From Chitinophaga lutea (GTDB taxonomy: Bacteria; Bacteroidota; Bacteroidia; Chitinophagales; Chitinophagaceae), in assembly GCF_003813775.1 (NCBI RefSeq), contig NZ_RPDH01000001.1, positions 434,001-498,000 of the forward strand: a stretch of 64,000 nucleotides of DNA. The letters are read 5' to 3'. The stretch's first letter is position 1. Each line of letters opens with the position of its first letter. Below, piece after piece: positions 9,430-17,749 of the stretch. The notes beneath the pieces are model-generated. The model was not told the origin of the DNA, ran no database searches, and saw nothing but the letters and a program-made list of their open reading frames with translations. The translations under genes and the position numbers were made by a program.

Positions 9430-9490
9430 GGGCGCAAGATAAATACAAATCCCTCAGTGCCAATACGGGAAAGACCTTTTTTCAAAATCC

Positions 9491-9521
9491 TTTGCCGGAA
9501 TCGCGGCCTGCCTTATATTTG
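9491..9521 (+). promoter_or_regulatory. Consensus Bacteroidota promoter
   Basis: TTTG (9491-9494), a 19-base spacer, and TATATTTG (9514-9521) form an exact match to the Bacteroidota primary-sigma pattern. The predicted start of transcription falls about 15-20 bases before the ATG at 9547. Confidence 0.75.
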
Positions 9522-9546
9522 AATTATAATAATATAACCTTATCCT

Positions 9547-10122
9547 ATGAAAAAACTCATTATGCTGGCGGCCGCCCTGGCCTCCTCGTTCTGCTGTATC
9601 GCGCAGAACATCGTGAAGGTGTACGACAACGAATACAAGGATTCCATTTTTTACCAGCTGCAGACGGCGGTGCTGATCATCGACAAACAGGATGTGGAAG
9701 ATTATTTCAAGGGGCTCGACACCATTCTGCCGCAGCGCAAGTATTCCAAAGAGGTATTCCGCAACATCCAGTTTTCGCACCTGCAGCCGGAAGAAGTACA
9801 GCGGCACTATGGCCTTGCCTCCCGGTTCTGGGCGGCTTCCAAAAACAATCCCTTAAGCTACACCACGGATAAGATCGCCCTGTTCTGGAACGATAACGAA
9901 ACCATCCTGCTGCCTTACCTCGACGAGATACTGCCGGAGCTGCTGGAAGGCGGGCGCGTGCAGATAGTGGACCGCGCCACGGGCAAACGCATCAAACAAT
10001 TCCAGGTCGACTATGAGGACGTGGGGCTGAAAACGTTCAAGATATTCAGGTTCGTGAAAGGCAAGTTCTTCTGGCGGGAAAGTGAGGTGTTCGTGGAGCA
10101 GATGTCGACGGTGGGAAGATGA
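9547..10122 (+). CDS. Secreted protein of unknown function
   Basis: 191 residues. The N-terminus is a Sec signal peptide: MKKL, a hydrophobic Ala/Leu core, and a cleavage-like site after CCIAQ near residue 20. The mature part is mixed alpha/beta with no motif I recognise, and there are no further membrane segments. It has its own strong promoter and ends before a bidirectional terminator shared with pnp. Its location is periplasm or cell surface. Confidence 0.75.
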   Translation: MKKLIMLAAALASSFCCIAQNIVKVYDNEYKDSIFYQLQTAVLIIDKQDVEDYFKGLDTILPQRKYSKEVFRNIQFSHLQPEEVQRHYGLASRFWAASKNNPLSYTTDKIALFWNDNETILLPYLDEILPELLEGGRVQIVDRATGKRIKQFQVDYEDVGLKTFKIFRFVKGKFFWRESEVFVEQMSTVGR

Positions 10123-10251
10123 GGAGCTGCGAGGAGCGACGCGGCCGGGAAAGCCCGCTATGAAAAGATCCGGCTTTGCTGTAAGCACAGCTGCCGGCTT
10201 TAGCAAATAAAACGCTCCGGCAACATTTCACAACACGGATAAACAGATAAA

Positions 10252-10286
10252 AAAAGAGGTTGTCTTGCAGTAAGACAACCTCTTTT
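10252..10286. terminator. Bidirectional terminator between 9547 gene and pnp
   Basis: Perfect 15-base arms (10252-10266 and 10272-10286) enclose a 5-base loop. The A-tract on one side and T-tract on the other allow it to work on both strands. It ends the 9547 gene (plus) and pnp (minus). Confidence 0.85.
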
Positions 10287-10305
10287 CTATTGTAATGAAG
10301 TCTGT

Positions 10306-12657
10306 TTATTGTTCGTCGAACACGGGACCTTCGATGGGGCCCATGGGCTCTGTAGGCTCAGACTGTGAAGGACGGCTGTGTCCGCGATCGCCACGGTCGC
10401 CGCCACGATCGAAACCGCCTCTGCGGTCGCCGCCACGGTCGCCACCTCTGCGGTCTCCGCGATCACCGCCACGGCGGTCGCCACGGTCACCACGGTCGCC
10501 TTTTTCGCCGCGTTCTTCACGCTCGGGCCTTTCCACGTAACCTTCGGGTTTCGGCATCAGCACTTTGCGGCTGAGTTTGAATTTGCCCGTTTTCGGATCG
10601 GTGCCTACCAGTTTCACTTTCACTTTTTCGCCTTCGCTCAGTACGCCGTCCATGTTCTCGAGGCGTTTCCAGGAAACTTCGGAGATGTGCAGCAGGCCCT
10701 GTTTGCCGGGGAGGAATTCCACGAACGCACCGTAAGGCATTACGCTTTTCACGGTAGATTCGTATACCTCGCCTACTTCAGGAACGGCTACGATGCCTTT
10801 GATCCAGGTGAGTGCTTTATCGAGATTTTCTTTCTGCGTTGCGAAGATGCTTACTTCACCGGTTTGGCCTACCTCTTCGATGTTGATGGTAGTGCCGGTT
10901 TCGCGCTGGATTTCCTGGATAACTTTACCGCCGGGCCCGATCACCGCGCCGATGTATTCGCGGTCGATGATCAGTTTTTCCATGCGCGGAGCATGCGGTT
11001 TCGGTTCAGGACGGGCAGCTTCGATGCAGCTGTACATGGCATCGAGGATGTGCAGGCGGCCTTTGCGGGCTTGTGCCAGCGCGGCGCGCATTACGTCCAT
11101 GCTCAGACCGTCCACTTTGATATCCATCTGTACGCCGCAAATACCATCGCGGGTACCGGTTACTTTAAAGTCCATGTCGCCCAGGTGGTCTTCATCGCCC
11201 AGGATGTCGCTCAGTACGGCCCATTTGCCGTCGGCGGCGCGGGAAATCAATCCCATGGCGATACCAGACACGTGTTTGGGGAGGGGTACACCTGCATCCA
11301 TCAGCGCCAGTGAGCCTGCGCACACGGTAGCCATGGAAGAGGAACCATTGGATTCGAGGATATCCGATACTACACGTACGGTATAGGCGTAATCGCTGCC
11401 GGGCATCATCTGCTTCAGGGAGCGGAGGGCCAGGTTACCGTGCCCCACCTCGCGACGGCCGGGGCCGCGCATCATCTTCACCTCGCCGGTGGAGAAAGGA
11501 GGGAAATTATAGTGCAGGATAAACTTCACGTAGTTGGAAGTGGCGGCGCTTTCAATCAGCAGCTCATCATCCGGGGTACCGAGGGTAACGGTGGTGAGGG
11601 ATTGGGTTTCTCCGCGGGTGAACAGGGCGGAGCCGTGCGGCGAAGGCAGCAGGTCTACTTCCATGTTCAGGGGGCGCACCTGGTCCAGCACACGGCCGTC
11701 GAGACGGATGCTCTGATCCAGGATCATGTTGCGCACGGTTTCTTTTTCCAGGTCGTGGAAATAGCTGCCCACCAGTTTGGCGTCTTCTTCCGGCAGTTCA
11801 CCGAGAGCGGCTACCAGTTCTTCTTCGATTTTGCTGAAAGCTTCGCTGCGCTGGTGTTTACCCAGTGCTGATTTGGACACTTCCAGGATCCTGGCTTGTG
11901 CAAATGCGGCGATTTTAGCTTTGAGTTCTTCGTTCTGGTGCGGTTTATCGTATTCGCGTTTGGCAGGGTTGCCTACCAGGGCGCGTAATTCTTCCTGTGC
12001 TTTTACCTGTACCTTGATGGCTTCGTGGGCCAGTTCGATGGCTTTCACGAGGTCTTCTTCCTGGCACTCCTTGCTCTCGCCTTCCACCATCATGATGTTT
12101 TTGGCGGTAGCGGCCACGATGAAGTCCATATCAGCCGTTGCCAGCTGGGTGCGGGTGGGGTTGATGATAAATTCACCGTTTACACGGGCGATGCGCACTT
12201 CGGAAATGATTTCCTGGATGGGCACGTCGGAAACGGCCAGCGCCGCAGAAGCAGCCAGGGCGGCCAGGGCGTCGGGCATTACTTCCGCATCGGAAGAAAC
12301 GAGGGTAACCAGTACCTGTACGTCGCAGAGATAATCGTCGGGGAACAGGGGGCGCAGTGCGCGGTCGATCAGGCGGGAAATCAGCACTTCATAGTCGCTG
12401 AGTTTGCCTTCACGTTTGAAAAAAGAGCCGGGGATACGGCCTGCAGATGCAAATTTCTCCTGGTAATCAACAGTCAACGGGAAGAAAGATTGCCCTTCTT
12501 TGGGCTTTTGGTTGGCCACAACGGTAGCCAGCAGAATACAGTCGCCCAGGCGCACAGTTACCGAACCATCGGCCTGACGGGCCATTTTGCCGGTTTCTAT
12601 GGTCACCTCGCGGCCTCCGCCTATATCAAATTTAACCGAAGTAGGTGTGAGATTCAT
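10306..12657 (-). CDS. pnp: Polynucleotide phosphorylase
   Basis: 783 residues from ATG at 12657. A start at 12705 would add 16 residues across the upstream hairpin region and is less likely. PNPase degrades RNA 3' to 5' by phosphorolysis. Two RNase PH domains with a helical linker are followed by a KH domain (EYIGAVIGPGGKVIQEI) and an S1 domain (YGAFVEFLPGKQGLLHI). Residues 707-783 are an unusual low-complexity tail rich in Arg, Gly and Asp, repeating units such as DRGDRRGG, and ending in an acidic stretch. It is downstream of rpsO, the classic gene order, with a terminator hairpin between. Confidence 0.97.
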   Translation of the reverse strand: MNLTPTSVKFDIGGGREVTIETGKMARQADGSVTVRLGDCILLATVVANQKPKEGQSFFPLTVDYQEKFASAGRIPGSFFKREGKLSDYEVLISRLIDRALRPLFPDDYLCDVQVLVTLVSSDAEVMPDALAALAASAALAVSDVPIQEIISEVRIARVNGEFIINPTRTQLATADMDFIVAATAKNIMMVEGESKECQEEDLVKAIELAHEAIKVQVKAQEELRALVGNPAKREYDKPHQNEELKAKIAAFAQARILEVSKSALGKHQRSEAFSKIEEELVAALGELPEEDAKLVGSYFHDLEKETVRNMILDQSIRLDGRVLDQVRPLNMEVDLLPSPHGSALFTRGETQSLTTVTLGTPDDELLIESAATSNYVKFILHYNFPPFSTGEVKMMRGPGRREVGHGNLALRSLKQMMPGSDYAYTVRVVSDILESNGSSSMATVCAGSLALMDAGVPLPKHVSGIAMGLISRAADGKWAVLSDILGDEDHLGDMDFKVTGTRDGICGVQMDIKVDGLSMDVMRAALAQARKGRLHILDAMYSCIEAARPEPKPHAPRMEKLIIDREYIGAVIGPGGKVIQEIQRETGTTINIEEVGQTGEVSIFATQKENLDKALTWIKGIVAVPEVGEVYESTVKSVMPYGAFVEFLPGKQGLLHISEVSWKRLENMDGVLSEGEKVKVKLVGTDPKTGKFKLSRKVLMPKPEGYVERPEREERGEKGDRGDRGDRRGGDRGDRRGGDRGGDRRGGFDRGGDRGDRGHSRPSQSEPTEPMGPIEGPVFDEQ
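10370..10520. repeat. Low-complexity repeat coding the PNPase RGD/RGG tail
   Basis: Short units of CGG/CCACG-type sequence repeat irregularly over about 150 bases within the 3' end of pnp. They encode tandem Asp-Arg-Gly and Arg-Arg-Gly-Gly units. Such a tract is prone to length change by slippage. Confidence 0.7.
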
Positions 12658-12695
12658 ACTTGTGTGAGGATTAATAAGGTACACATACAAAAAAA

Positions 12696-12725
12696 CTATT
12701 CCCAACTATAATCAGTTGGGAATAG
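12696..12725 (-). terminator. Terminator between rpsO and pnp
   Basis: Perfect 12-base arms (12696-12707 and 12714-12725) with a 6-base loop. On the minus strand the hairpin is followed directly by seven T residues. It lies 20 bases after the rpsO stop and 39 before pnp, so it should end part of rpsO transcription and set pnp level by readthrough. Confidence 0.8.
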
Positions 12726-12744
12726 CGCTATAATAAGTTTCAGA

Positions 12745-13017
12745 TTACTTTCTGATACCTAACTTCTCAATGAGGGCACGGTAGCCGGAGAGGTTGGTTT
12801 TTGCCAGGTAAGACAGCAAACGCTTTCTTTGCCCTACCATTTTCATCAAACCACGGTGCGTGGAGAAGTCCTTTTTATTTTGCTTCAGGTGAGCAGAGAT
12901 ACTGTTGATCCGCTCGGTAACCAGTGCAATTTGTGCTTCCACAGAACCGGTATTCTTTTCGTTGCCACCGAATTCTTTGAAAATATTAGCTTTCTTTTCT
13001 ACAGTTAAGTAAGACAT
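12745..13017 (-). CDS. rpsO: 30S ribosomal protein S15
   Basis: 90 residues, the standard S15 length. S15 binds the central domain of 16S rRNA early in small-subunit assembly. Family features are the conserved GSVEAQIALVTERI helix and the HRGLMKMVGQRKRLLSYL block. It has a consensus promoter upstream and a terminator downstream, then pnp. Confidence 0.97.
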   Translation of the reverse strand: MSYLTVEKKANIFKEFGGNEKNTGSVEAQIALVTERINSISAHLKQNKKDFSTHRGLMKMVGQRKRLLSYLAKTNLSGYRALIEKLGIRK

Positions 13018-13058
13018 CTTTGATAATAATAATTTTTTTACTCGCTATTTTTCCGGTG

Positions 13059-13090
13059 CAAAGGTAAGAAGTAATATTGCAAGTTCCAAA
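13059..13090 (-). promoter_or_regulatory. rpsO promoter
   Basis: On the minus strand, TTTG (13087-13090), a 20-base spacer, then TACCTTTG (13059-13066). The same TACCTTTGCA block precedes the initiator tRNA in this window. Confidence 0.7.
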
Positions 13091-13142
13091 TTGAAGTTAT
13101 TCCATATTAAATTCATTACCCTGCTGGAAACCAGCATTTTAT

Positions 13143-13835
13143 CTATACAAAATTAATCGCTGCATTGTCGGTCACCTGCCCGTTCTCCGTTCTCAGCACC
13201 CGGGAAGGGAACTTCTGTAATACAATATAGTCGTGGGTCGCCATCACCAGCGCCGTACCGTCTTCCCGGCAGATGCGGAACAGCAGCTGCATAATGCCGT
13301 CGGACGTTTCGGGGTCGAGGTTGCCGGTAGGCTCATCGGCCAGGATCAGCTTGGGGGAATTCAGCAGGGCCCGGGCAATATCCACACGCTGCTGCTCGCC
13401 GCCGGACAATTCGTACGGCATCTTGAAACCCTTCGTGGCCAACCCCACCTTATCCAGCACGTCGTTGATCTTCTCCTCGATCAGCTTGGGCTCCTGCCAC
13501 CCGGTAGCCTTCAGCGCGAATTTGAGATTGTCGTGCACGTTCCGGTCGGTCAGCAGCTGAAAATCCTGGAACACCACCCCCAGATTCCTCCGCAGGTACG
13601 GTACTTTCTTCCAGTCCATTTTGGTCAGATCAAACCCTACTACCTGCCCGCTCCCCTCCTTCAGGGGCAAATCCCCGTATAACGTTTTCAGCAAACTCGA
13701 TTTGCCCGTGCCCGTTTTACCAATGAGGTACACAAACTCACCCCTGTTTATGGTAATATTCACGTCAGACAAAATCAAAGAATTACCCTGGTAAACATTT
13801 ACATCCGTCAGCTTAACTATGGGTTGATCTACCAT
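13143..13835 (-). CDS. ftsE: FtsE-type ABC ATPase
   Basis: 230 residues. Walker A is [11 protein letters not shown] (about 38-48), the ABC signature is [15 protein letters not shown], Walker B is [12 protein letters not shown], and the switch histidine is in ATHDY. Length and motifs fit FtsE, which with the membrane protein FtsX activates peptidoglycan hydrolases at division. No ftsX lies next to it here, which is common in Bacteroidota, where the two genes are often apart. A LolD/MacB-type ATPase is the alternative. Confidence 0.82.
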   Translation of the reverse strand: MVDQPIVKLTDVNVYQGNSLILSDVNITINRGEFVYLIGKTGTGKSSLLKTLYGDLPLKEGSGQVVGFDLTKMDWKKVPYLRRNLGVVFQDFQLLTDRNVHDNLKFALKATGWQEPKLIEEKINDVLDKVGLATKGFKMPYELSGGEQQRVDIARALLNSPKLILADEPTGNLDPETSDGIMQLLFRICREDGTALVMATHDYIVLQKFPSRVLRTENGQVTDNAAINFV

Positions 13836-13896
13836 TTATTTCCTTTTTGAAATTCAAAAATAACCAATTAGTTGTTAGTGATCACACTCATTACCG

Positions 13897-13912
13897 AACT
13901 AAAAAAATAGTT
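13897..13912. promoter_or_regulatory. Upstream BlaI-type operator half-palindrome
   Basis: AACTA and TAGTT arms separated by six A residues form a palindrome similar to the stronger one 3 bases downstream. It overlaps the -33 box of the blaI promoter by two bases. Two neighbouring copies suggest binding of two BlaI dimers. Confidence 0.6.
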
Positions 13913-13941
13913 TGAAAACTAAATAAATAGTTTTACATTTG
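13911..13941 (+). promoter_or_regulatory. Promoter of the BlaI-M56 cluster
   Basis: TTTG (13911-13914), a 19-base spacer and TACATTTG (13934-13941) match the Bacteroidota consensus exactly. The spacer is filled by an operator palindrome, so a bound repressor would block sigma contact. Confidence 0.8.
13915..13934. promoter_or_regulatory. BlaI-type operator in the promoter spacer
   Basis: AAAACTA-N6-TAGTTTT is a perfect palindrome with 7-base arms. It sits between the -33 and -7 boxes. BlaI/MecI repressors are known to bind dyads of this size and regulate their own genes. That this BlaI binds here is inferred from position and symmetry. Confidence 0.7.
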
Positions 13942-13991
13942 AATTGAGACCAGAATCCCCAACATTACAAACGTAAAAAAAAGTAGCAACA

Positions 13992-14354
13992 ATGAAAACG
14001 CTGACAAAAGCCGAAGAGCAGATTATGCAGGTATTATGGAAGCTGGGGCCTTCCTTCGTGAAAGACATGATAGACGAAATGCCGGAGCCCCGCCCGCATT
14101 ACAACACCGTTTCCACCCTGGTGAAGATCCTGGTGGACAAAGGATTTGTGAACTACAAGGCATATGGTAAAAGCCACCAGTATTTTGCCATCGTGAGCAA
14201 GGAAGAGTACAGCCATAAAACCGTGAAGAGTCTTGTATCCGGCTATTTTGAAGGTTCTTTCAGCAATATGGTGTCCTTCTTTGTAAAGGAAAAAGACATG
14301 AGTGTGGCTGAGCTGGAGAAATTATTACAACAGATCAAAAACGCGAAAAAATGA
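13992..14354 (+). CDS. BlaI/MecI-family repressor
   Basis: 120 residues, the normal length for BlaI/MecI winged-helix repressors. The N-terminal region (KAEEQIMQVLWKLG, then RPHYNTVSTLVKILVDKGFV) is the DNA-binding domain, and the C-terminal helices dimerise. In characterised systems an M56 membrane peptidase senses a cell-wall signal and causes the repressor to be cleaved. Its stop overlaps the start of the M56 gene in ATGA, so the two are translationally coupled. Two palindromes in its promoter indicate autorepression. Confidence 0.93.
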   Translation: MKTLTKAEEQIMQVLWKLGPSFVKDMIDEMPEPRPHYNTVSTLVKILVDKGFVNYKAYGKSHQYFAIVSKEEYSHKTVKSLVSGYFEGSFSNMVSFFVKEKDMSVAELEKLLQQIKNAKK

Positions 14355-16177
14355 CGCCATTACTTGTTTACCTCGCCAAGGTGGTCATCTGTTCCGGCAT
14401 CCTGTACGCCTACTACTACGCGATGCTGCGCAACAACCGCTTCCATCAGTGGAACCGGTACTACCTGCTGCTGTGCACGATCCTGAGCCTCACCGTGCCG
14501 CTGCTGCGCATTCCCATGCCGTTTACCCAGGCAGGCCCGGAAACCATCTACGTGTATACGAGCCAGGTAGTCACCCTGCGCGAACAGGTACTGGCCCCTT
14601 CCGAAGTATCGCTGATGGCGACCATCAACTGGAGCACCCTGTTATACGGCTTCGTACTGTTTGCGTTGCTGCTGCGCATCGCAGGCGGGTACTGGAAAAT
14701 CCTGTCACTCATCCGCAGCAGCCGCGTGGAATTCCTGCAACCTTACTGGCTGGTGCTGTCTGAAAAGGTGACGTCGCCGTTCTCATTTTTCCGCTACATT
14801 TTCTGGAATGAAACTTTCCACGCCGAAACCAGCGAGGGCCGCCAGATGCTGCAGCACGAAATGGTGCATTTGCAGGAAAGGCACAGTTGGGATAAACTCT
14901 TTATGGAACTGGTGACCGCGGCCTGCTGGATCAATCCGTTCTTTCACCTGATCAAACGCGAGCTGGCTGTCATCCACGAATTCATTGCCGATAAAAAGGC
15001 CGTGGTGAACGGCGATGTGCGGGAATATGCGCAAAGCATCCTGCAGATGGCGCTGCAATCGAAACATACGTTCAATATGACGAGCAGTTTCTCACATCAG
15101 CCCATCAAACGCCGCATCCTGATGCTGACGCAATCGCGCAACCTGCGGTTCAGCTATCTGCGGCGCCTGCTGATCCTGCCGCTGGCCGTATTTATTTTCA
15201 GCGCGCTGGCGTTTGTGGCGGATGATGAGCAGCGCCCGTTCGACTTTTCATCGCTTCCGGCCGTGCCTTCGGAGCCGCTGGTGCTGGAGAAACCGGCGCA
15301 GGAAAAGGTATCCCCCCATCCAAAAGTCACCTTCATGCCGCCCGCGGGCATTAAACGCGAAGATATTCCCGCCCGCCCCGACACCGGCCGCCAACAACCG
15401 GTTGTTACTGTAGTGGGCTACCCCGCTCCTCCTCCGCCACCAGCTCCGGCCGCAACAGTGACAGGCAATGCAGGCGCCCAAGATACCACCGGGAAGGGTG
15501 AAGTATTCACATTCGTGGAACAGCCCCCCCGCTACCCGGGCGGTGAGGAAGCCCTCTTCCGTTACCTCAACCAGTCCATCAAATACCCGCCTATGGCCAC
15601 GGAAAAAGGGATTTCAGGCACTGTGTTCGTTTCCTTCATTGTCAAAAACAACGGAGCGATTATGGATGTGCGGACTGTGGGAACCCCCAAAGGAGGCGGC
15701 CTTGAAGAAGAAGCCATTCGTGTGGTACAGGCCATGGGCAACTGGATCCCCGGCAAACAGAACGGCCGCAACGTGGCTGTGATGTTCAACCTCCCGATCC
15801 GCTTCGTATTGGAGAAAAACGGCAAAGTTGACAAGGAACAGGCATCGGCGGACAATAAAAGCCTTCATCGCATCGCAGACCAAATGCCGGTTTTCGGGGG
15901 TGGCAATGCAGCCCTGTCCCAATATCTCTCCACGCATTTACGCTACCCCGCGGCCGCGCGCAACGGCAAAATACAGGGAAACGTACTGGTAGCGTTCACC
16001 GTACAACCCAACGGCACCCTGGATGATGTCCGTATCGCCAGCCCAAAACTGGGCGGCGGGCTGGAAGAGGAAGCCCTGCGGGTGGTTAAAAACATGCCTG
16101 CATGGAAACCTGCGAAGGATAAGGGAAAAATCATACCCGCGGAGGTGCGCCTGCCGATCGCTTTCAGATTGCAATAA
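14351..16177 (+). CDS. M56 BlaR1-like peptidase with two TonB C-terminal domains
   Basis: 608 residues. Membrane segments lie near residues 3-25, 34-52, 92-112 and 275-293. The zinc motif HEMVH is at 169-173, in the cytoplasm-facing loop of M56 peptidases, where it would cleave the repressor. Where BlaR1 has a beta-lactam sensor, this protein has a Pro-rich linker (about 300-385) and two TonB C-terminal modules (about 389-488 and 510-608). Each module has the F/YxGG start, the YP..A box, the LEEEA.RVV helix and a final LPI.F strand. The signal sensed is unknown; contact with outer-membrane receptors or the wall is an inference. Confidence 0.9.
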   Translation: MTPLLVYLAKVVICSGILYAYYYAMLRNNRFHQWNRYYLLLCTILSLTVPLLRIPMPFTQAGPETIYVYTSQVVTLREQVLAPSEVSLMATINWSTLLYGFVLFALLLRIAGGYWKILSLIRSSRVEFLQPYWLVLSEKVTSPFSFFRYIFWNETFHAETSEGRQMLQHEMVHLQERHSWDKLFMELVTAACWINPFFHLIKRELAVIHEFIADKKAVVNGDVREYAQSILQMALQSKHTFNMTSSFSHQPIKRRILMLTQSRNLRFSYLRRLLILPLAVFIFSALAFVADDEQRPFDFSSLPAVPSEPLVLEKPAQEKVSPHPKVTFMPPAGIKREDIPARPDTGRQQPVVTVVGYPAPPPPPAPAATVTGNAGAQDTTGKGEVFTFVEQPPRYPGGEEALFRYLNQSIKYPPMATEKGISGTVFVSFIVKNNGAIMDVRTVGTPKGGGLEEEAIRVVQAMGNWIPGKQNGRNVAVMFNLPIRFVLEKNGKVDKEQASADNKSLHRIADQMPVFGGGNAALSQYLSTHLRYPAAARNGKIQGNVLVAFTVQPNGTLDDVRIASPKLGGGLEEEALRVVKNMPAWKPAKDKGKIIPAEVRLPIAFRLQ

Positions 16178-16201
16178 TTGGAATTATATAGTTTGTAACC
16201 A

Positions 16202-16233
16202 GGTGCGTCGTTTTTACGACGCATTTTTTTTGC
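16202..16233 (+). terminator. Terminator after the M56 gene
   Basis: TGCGTCG and CGACGCA arms flank a short T-rich loop and are followed by eight T residues. It lies 25 bases after the M56 stop. Downstream TonB-domain genes therefore need readthrough or their own promoter. Confidence 0.8.
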
Positions 16234-16263
16234 ATTATCTTCGTTCGAAATTGGTCTCTACCT

Positions 16264-16980
16264 ATGCGCCGGTACCTGCTTTTGTCCGTTTTGCTGCTGC
16301 CCGTTCTGCAAACTTCCGCCCAATATACCGATCCGTCTTTCCCCGGCGGCCTCGATTCCCTGCTGCAATACCTTTCCAATAAAGTCATATTCCCTGCCGC
16401 GGCGCTGGGCCGAGATGGCCAGCTGGCTTCCGTTTATTTCGACGTGAGCAAAAGCGGTAAAATTTCGCATGTCAAAGCATGGGGATTCGCAAAGGCGACT
16501 CCGTACGAGGAAGAAATGATCAGGATGGTAAAGGAAATGCCGGATTGGGAACCGGGCACCATCCGCGGCAAAAAAACCGCCATGAGTTACCACCTCACGG
16601 GAAAGTTCTACCTGCATCAACCGGAAGATTCGAATGCCGCCCGCGCGCAGACCATCACGATCGAACAGCCGCCGCGCTTTCCTGGCGGCGAAGCGGGTTT
16701 GTCGGCATACCTTGAAAGCAATATTTCTTACCCGTTGCAGGCCGCTCAGCAAAAAACAGGAGGCACCGTGTACGTTATGTTCGTGATAAAAAGCGATGGT
16801 TCCATCGTTGATGTAAAAGCACTCGGCACGGCGCTTGGGTATGGCCTTCCTGAAGAAGCCATGCGCCTCGTCAGGGAAATGCCCCGCTGGCAACCGGGCA
16901 TCCAGAACGGCAAGGGAGTCAATGTGCAGTTCACATTGCCGGTGCGTTTCGAAGTACCCCCGCCACAGGTGCCCCGGTAA
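16264..16980 (+). CDS. Secreted double TonB C-terminal domain protein
   Basis: 238 residues. A signal peptide (MRRY, then a Leu-rich core ending TSAQ near residue 20) is followed directly by two TonB C-terminal modules (about 21-118 and 135-235). Both have FPGG, a conserved MP.W.PG turn and a terminal beta strand. There is no Pro/Lys-rich periplasm-spanning segment and no separate anchor, so it is not a normal energy-transducing TonB. The second module keeps the fuller consensus (LPEEAMRLVREMP). It may bind receptors or wall without transducing energy; function is unknown. Confidence 0.8.
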   Translation: MRRYLLLSVLLLPVLQTSAQYTDPSFPGGLDSLLQYLSNKVIFPAAALGRDGQLASVYFDVSKSGKISHVKAWGFAKATPYEEEMIRMVKEMPDWEPGTIRGKKTAMSYHLTGKFYLHQPEDSNAARAQTITIEQPPRFPGGEAGLSAYLESNISYPLQAAQQKTGGTVYVMFVIKSDGSIVDVKALGTALGYGLPEEAMRLVREMPRWQPGIQNGKGVNVQFTLPVRFEVPPPQVPR

Positions 16981-17026
16981 TATTTCGCACGTTTTTTATA
17001 TATTCATACTCAAATCCATTATCCCT

Positions 17027-17731
17027 ATGAAATACCTCCTGTTGGTTATGACCATCGCCCTCACCATGCCTGCTGCCGCCCAGCAGTATAAGGATCCCGG
17101 CTTCCCCGGCGGCACCGATTCGCTGGTGCAGTTCATCAACAACAACATCAACATTCCCGAAAAAGGCGACTATACGGAAGAAGGCACCATTGCGCAGGCC
17201 CGCCTCGTCGTGGACCGCAAAGGAAAAATATCCTTCATCAGCACCGTGCCCACCGGCCTCACCGATCCGTTCAGCCGCGCGCTGGTAAACATGATCAAAA
17301 AAATGCCGGACTGGGAGCCCGGGCTCGTAAAAGGCAAAAAGACATTTACGCAATACGTGGTAACCGGGAAGTTTTACCTGCAGCCGCAGCCCGGCCGTGA
17401 GCCGCTGCGCACCTTCATGCTCGACATGCCGCCCCACTTTCCCGGCGGCGATATGGCGGCCGCGGAATTCATCAACAGCAAGCTGAGATACCCCCGCCAG
17501 GCCGTAGAACAAGGCGTCGGCGGCCAGGTGGTGATCTCCATGCTGATCAGTGAAACCGGTGAGCTCTCCAACTTCCGCGTCATCAGCCAGCCCATCGGGT
17601 ACGGACTGGAAGAGGAAGCGATGGAAATGATCAAAGCCATGCCGAACTGGGAACCGGCCATCAAAAACGGGGAAAAAGTAGCCGTGGAGCACACTTTCCC
17701 GGTGACGTACACCGTCACGAACGGCCGGTAA
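17027..17731 (+). CDS. Second secreted double TonB C-terminal domain protein
   Basis: 234 residues from ATG at 17027, where a signal peptide begins (MKYLLLVMTIALTMPAAAQ). A longer frame opens at 16835 but overlaps the upstream gene and lacks a signal. Two TonB C-terminal modules follow, each with FPGG, a MP.WEP turn and an extended C-terminal strand. It is a clear paralogue of the 16264 gene (shared layout QYxDPxFPGG at the mature N-terminus), so the pair arose by tandem duplication. The intergenic gap of 46 bases suggests cotranscription. Confidence 0.8.
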   Translation: MKYLLLVMTIALTMPAAAQQYKDPGFPGGTDSLVQFINNNINIPEKGDYTEEGTIAQARLVVDRKGKISFISTVPTGLTDPFSRALVNMIKKMPDWEPGLVKGKKTFTQYVVTGKFYLQPQPGREPLRTFMLDMPPHFPGGDMAAAEFINSKLRYPRQAVEQGVGGQVVISMLISETGELSNFRVISQPIGYGLEEEAMEMIKAMPNWEPAIKNGEKVAVEHTFPVTYTVTNGR

Positions 17732-17749
17732 AACTGACCATGCTTTCCC

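Noticed and set aside
10370..10520. CRISPR-like or tandem array
   Set aside because: The repeats are irregular codon-level repeats inside pnp, without spacers.
13143..13835. Antibiotic-export ABC operon
   Set aside because: No permease is adjacent; motifs fit FtsE, and the nearby BlaI cluster is divergent with its own promoter.
16835..17026. Upstream extension of the second TonB-domain protein
   Set aside because: It overlaps the preceding gene in another frame; a signal peptide starts at 17027.
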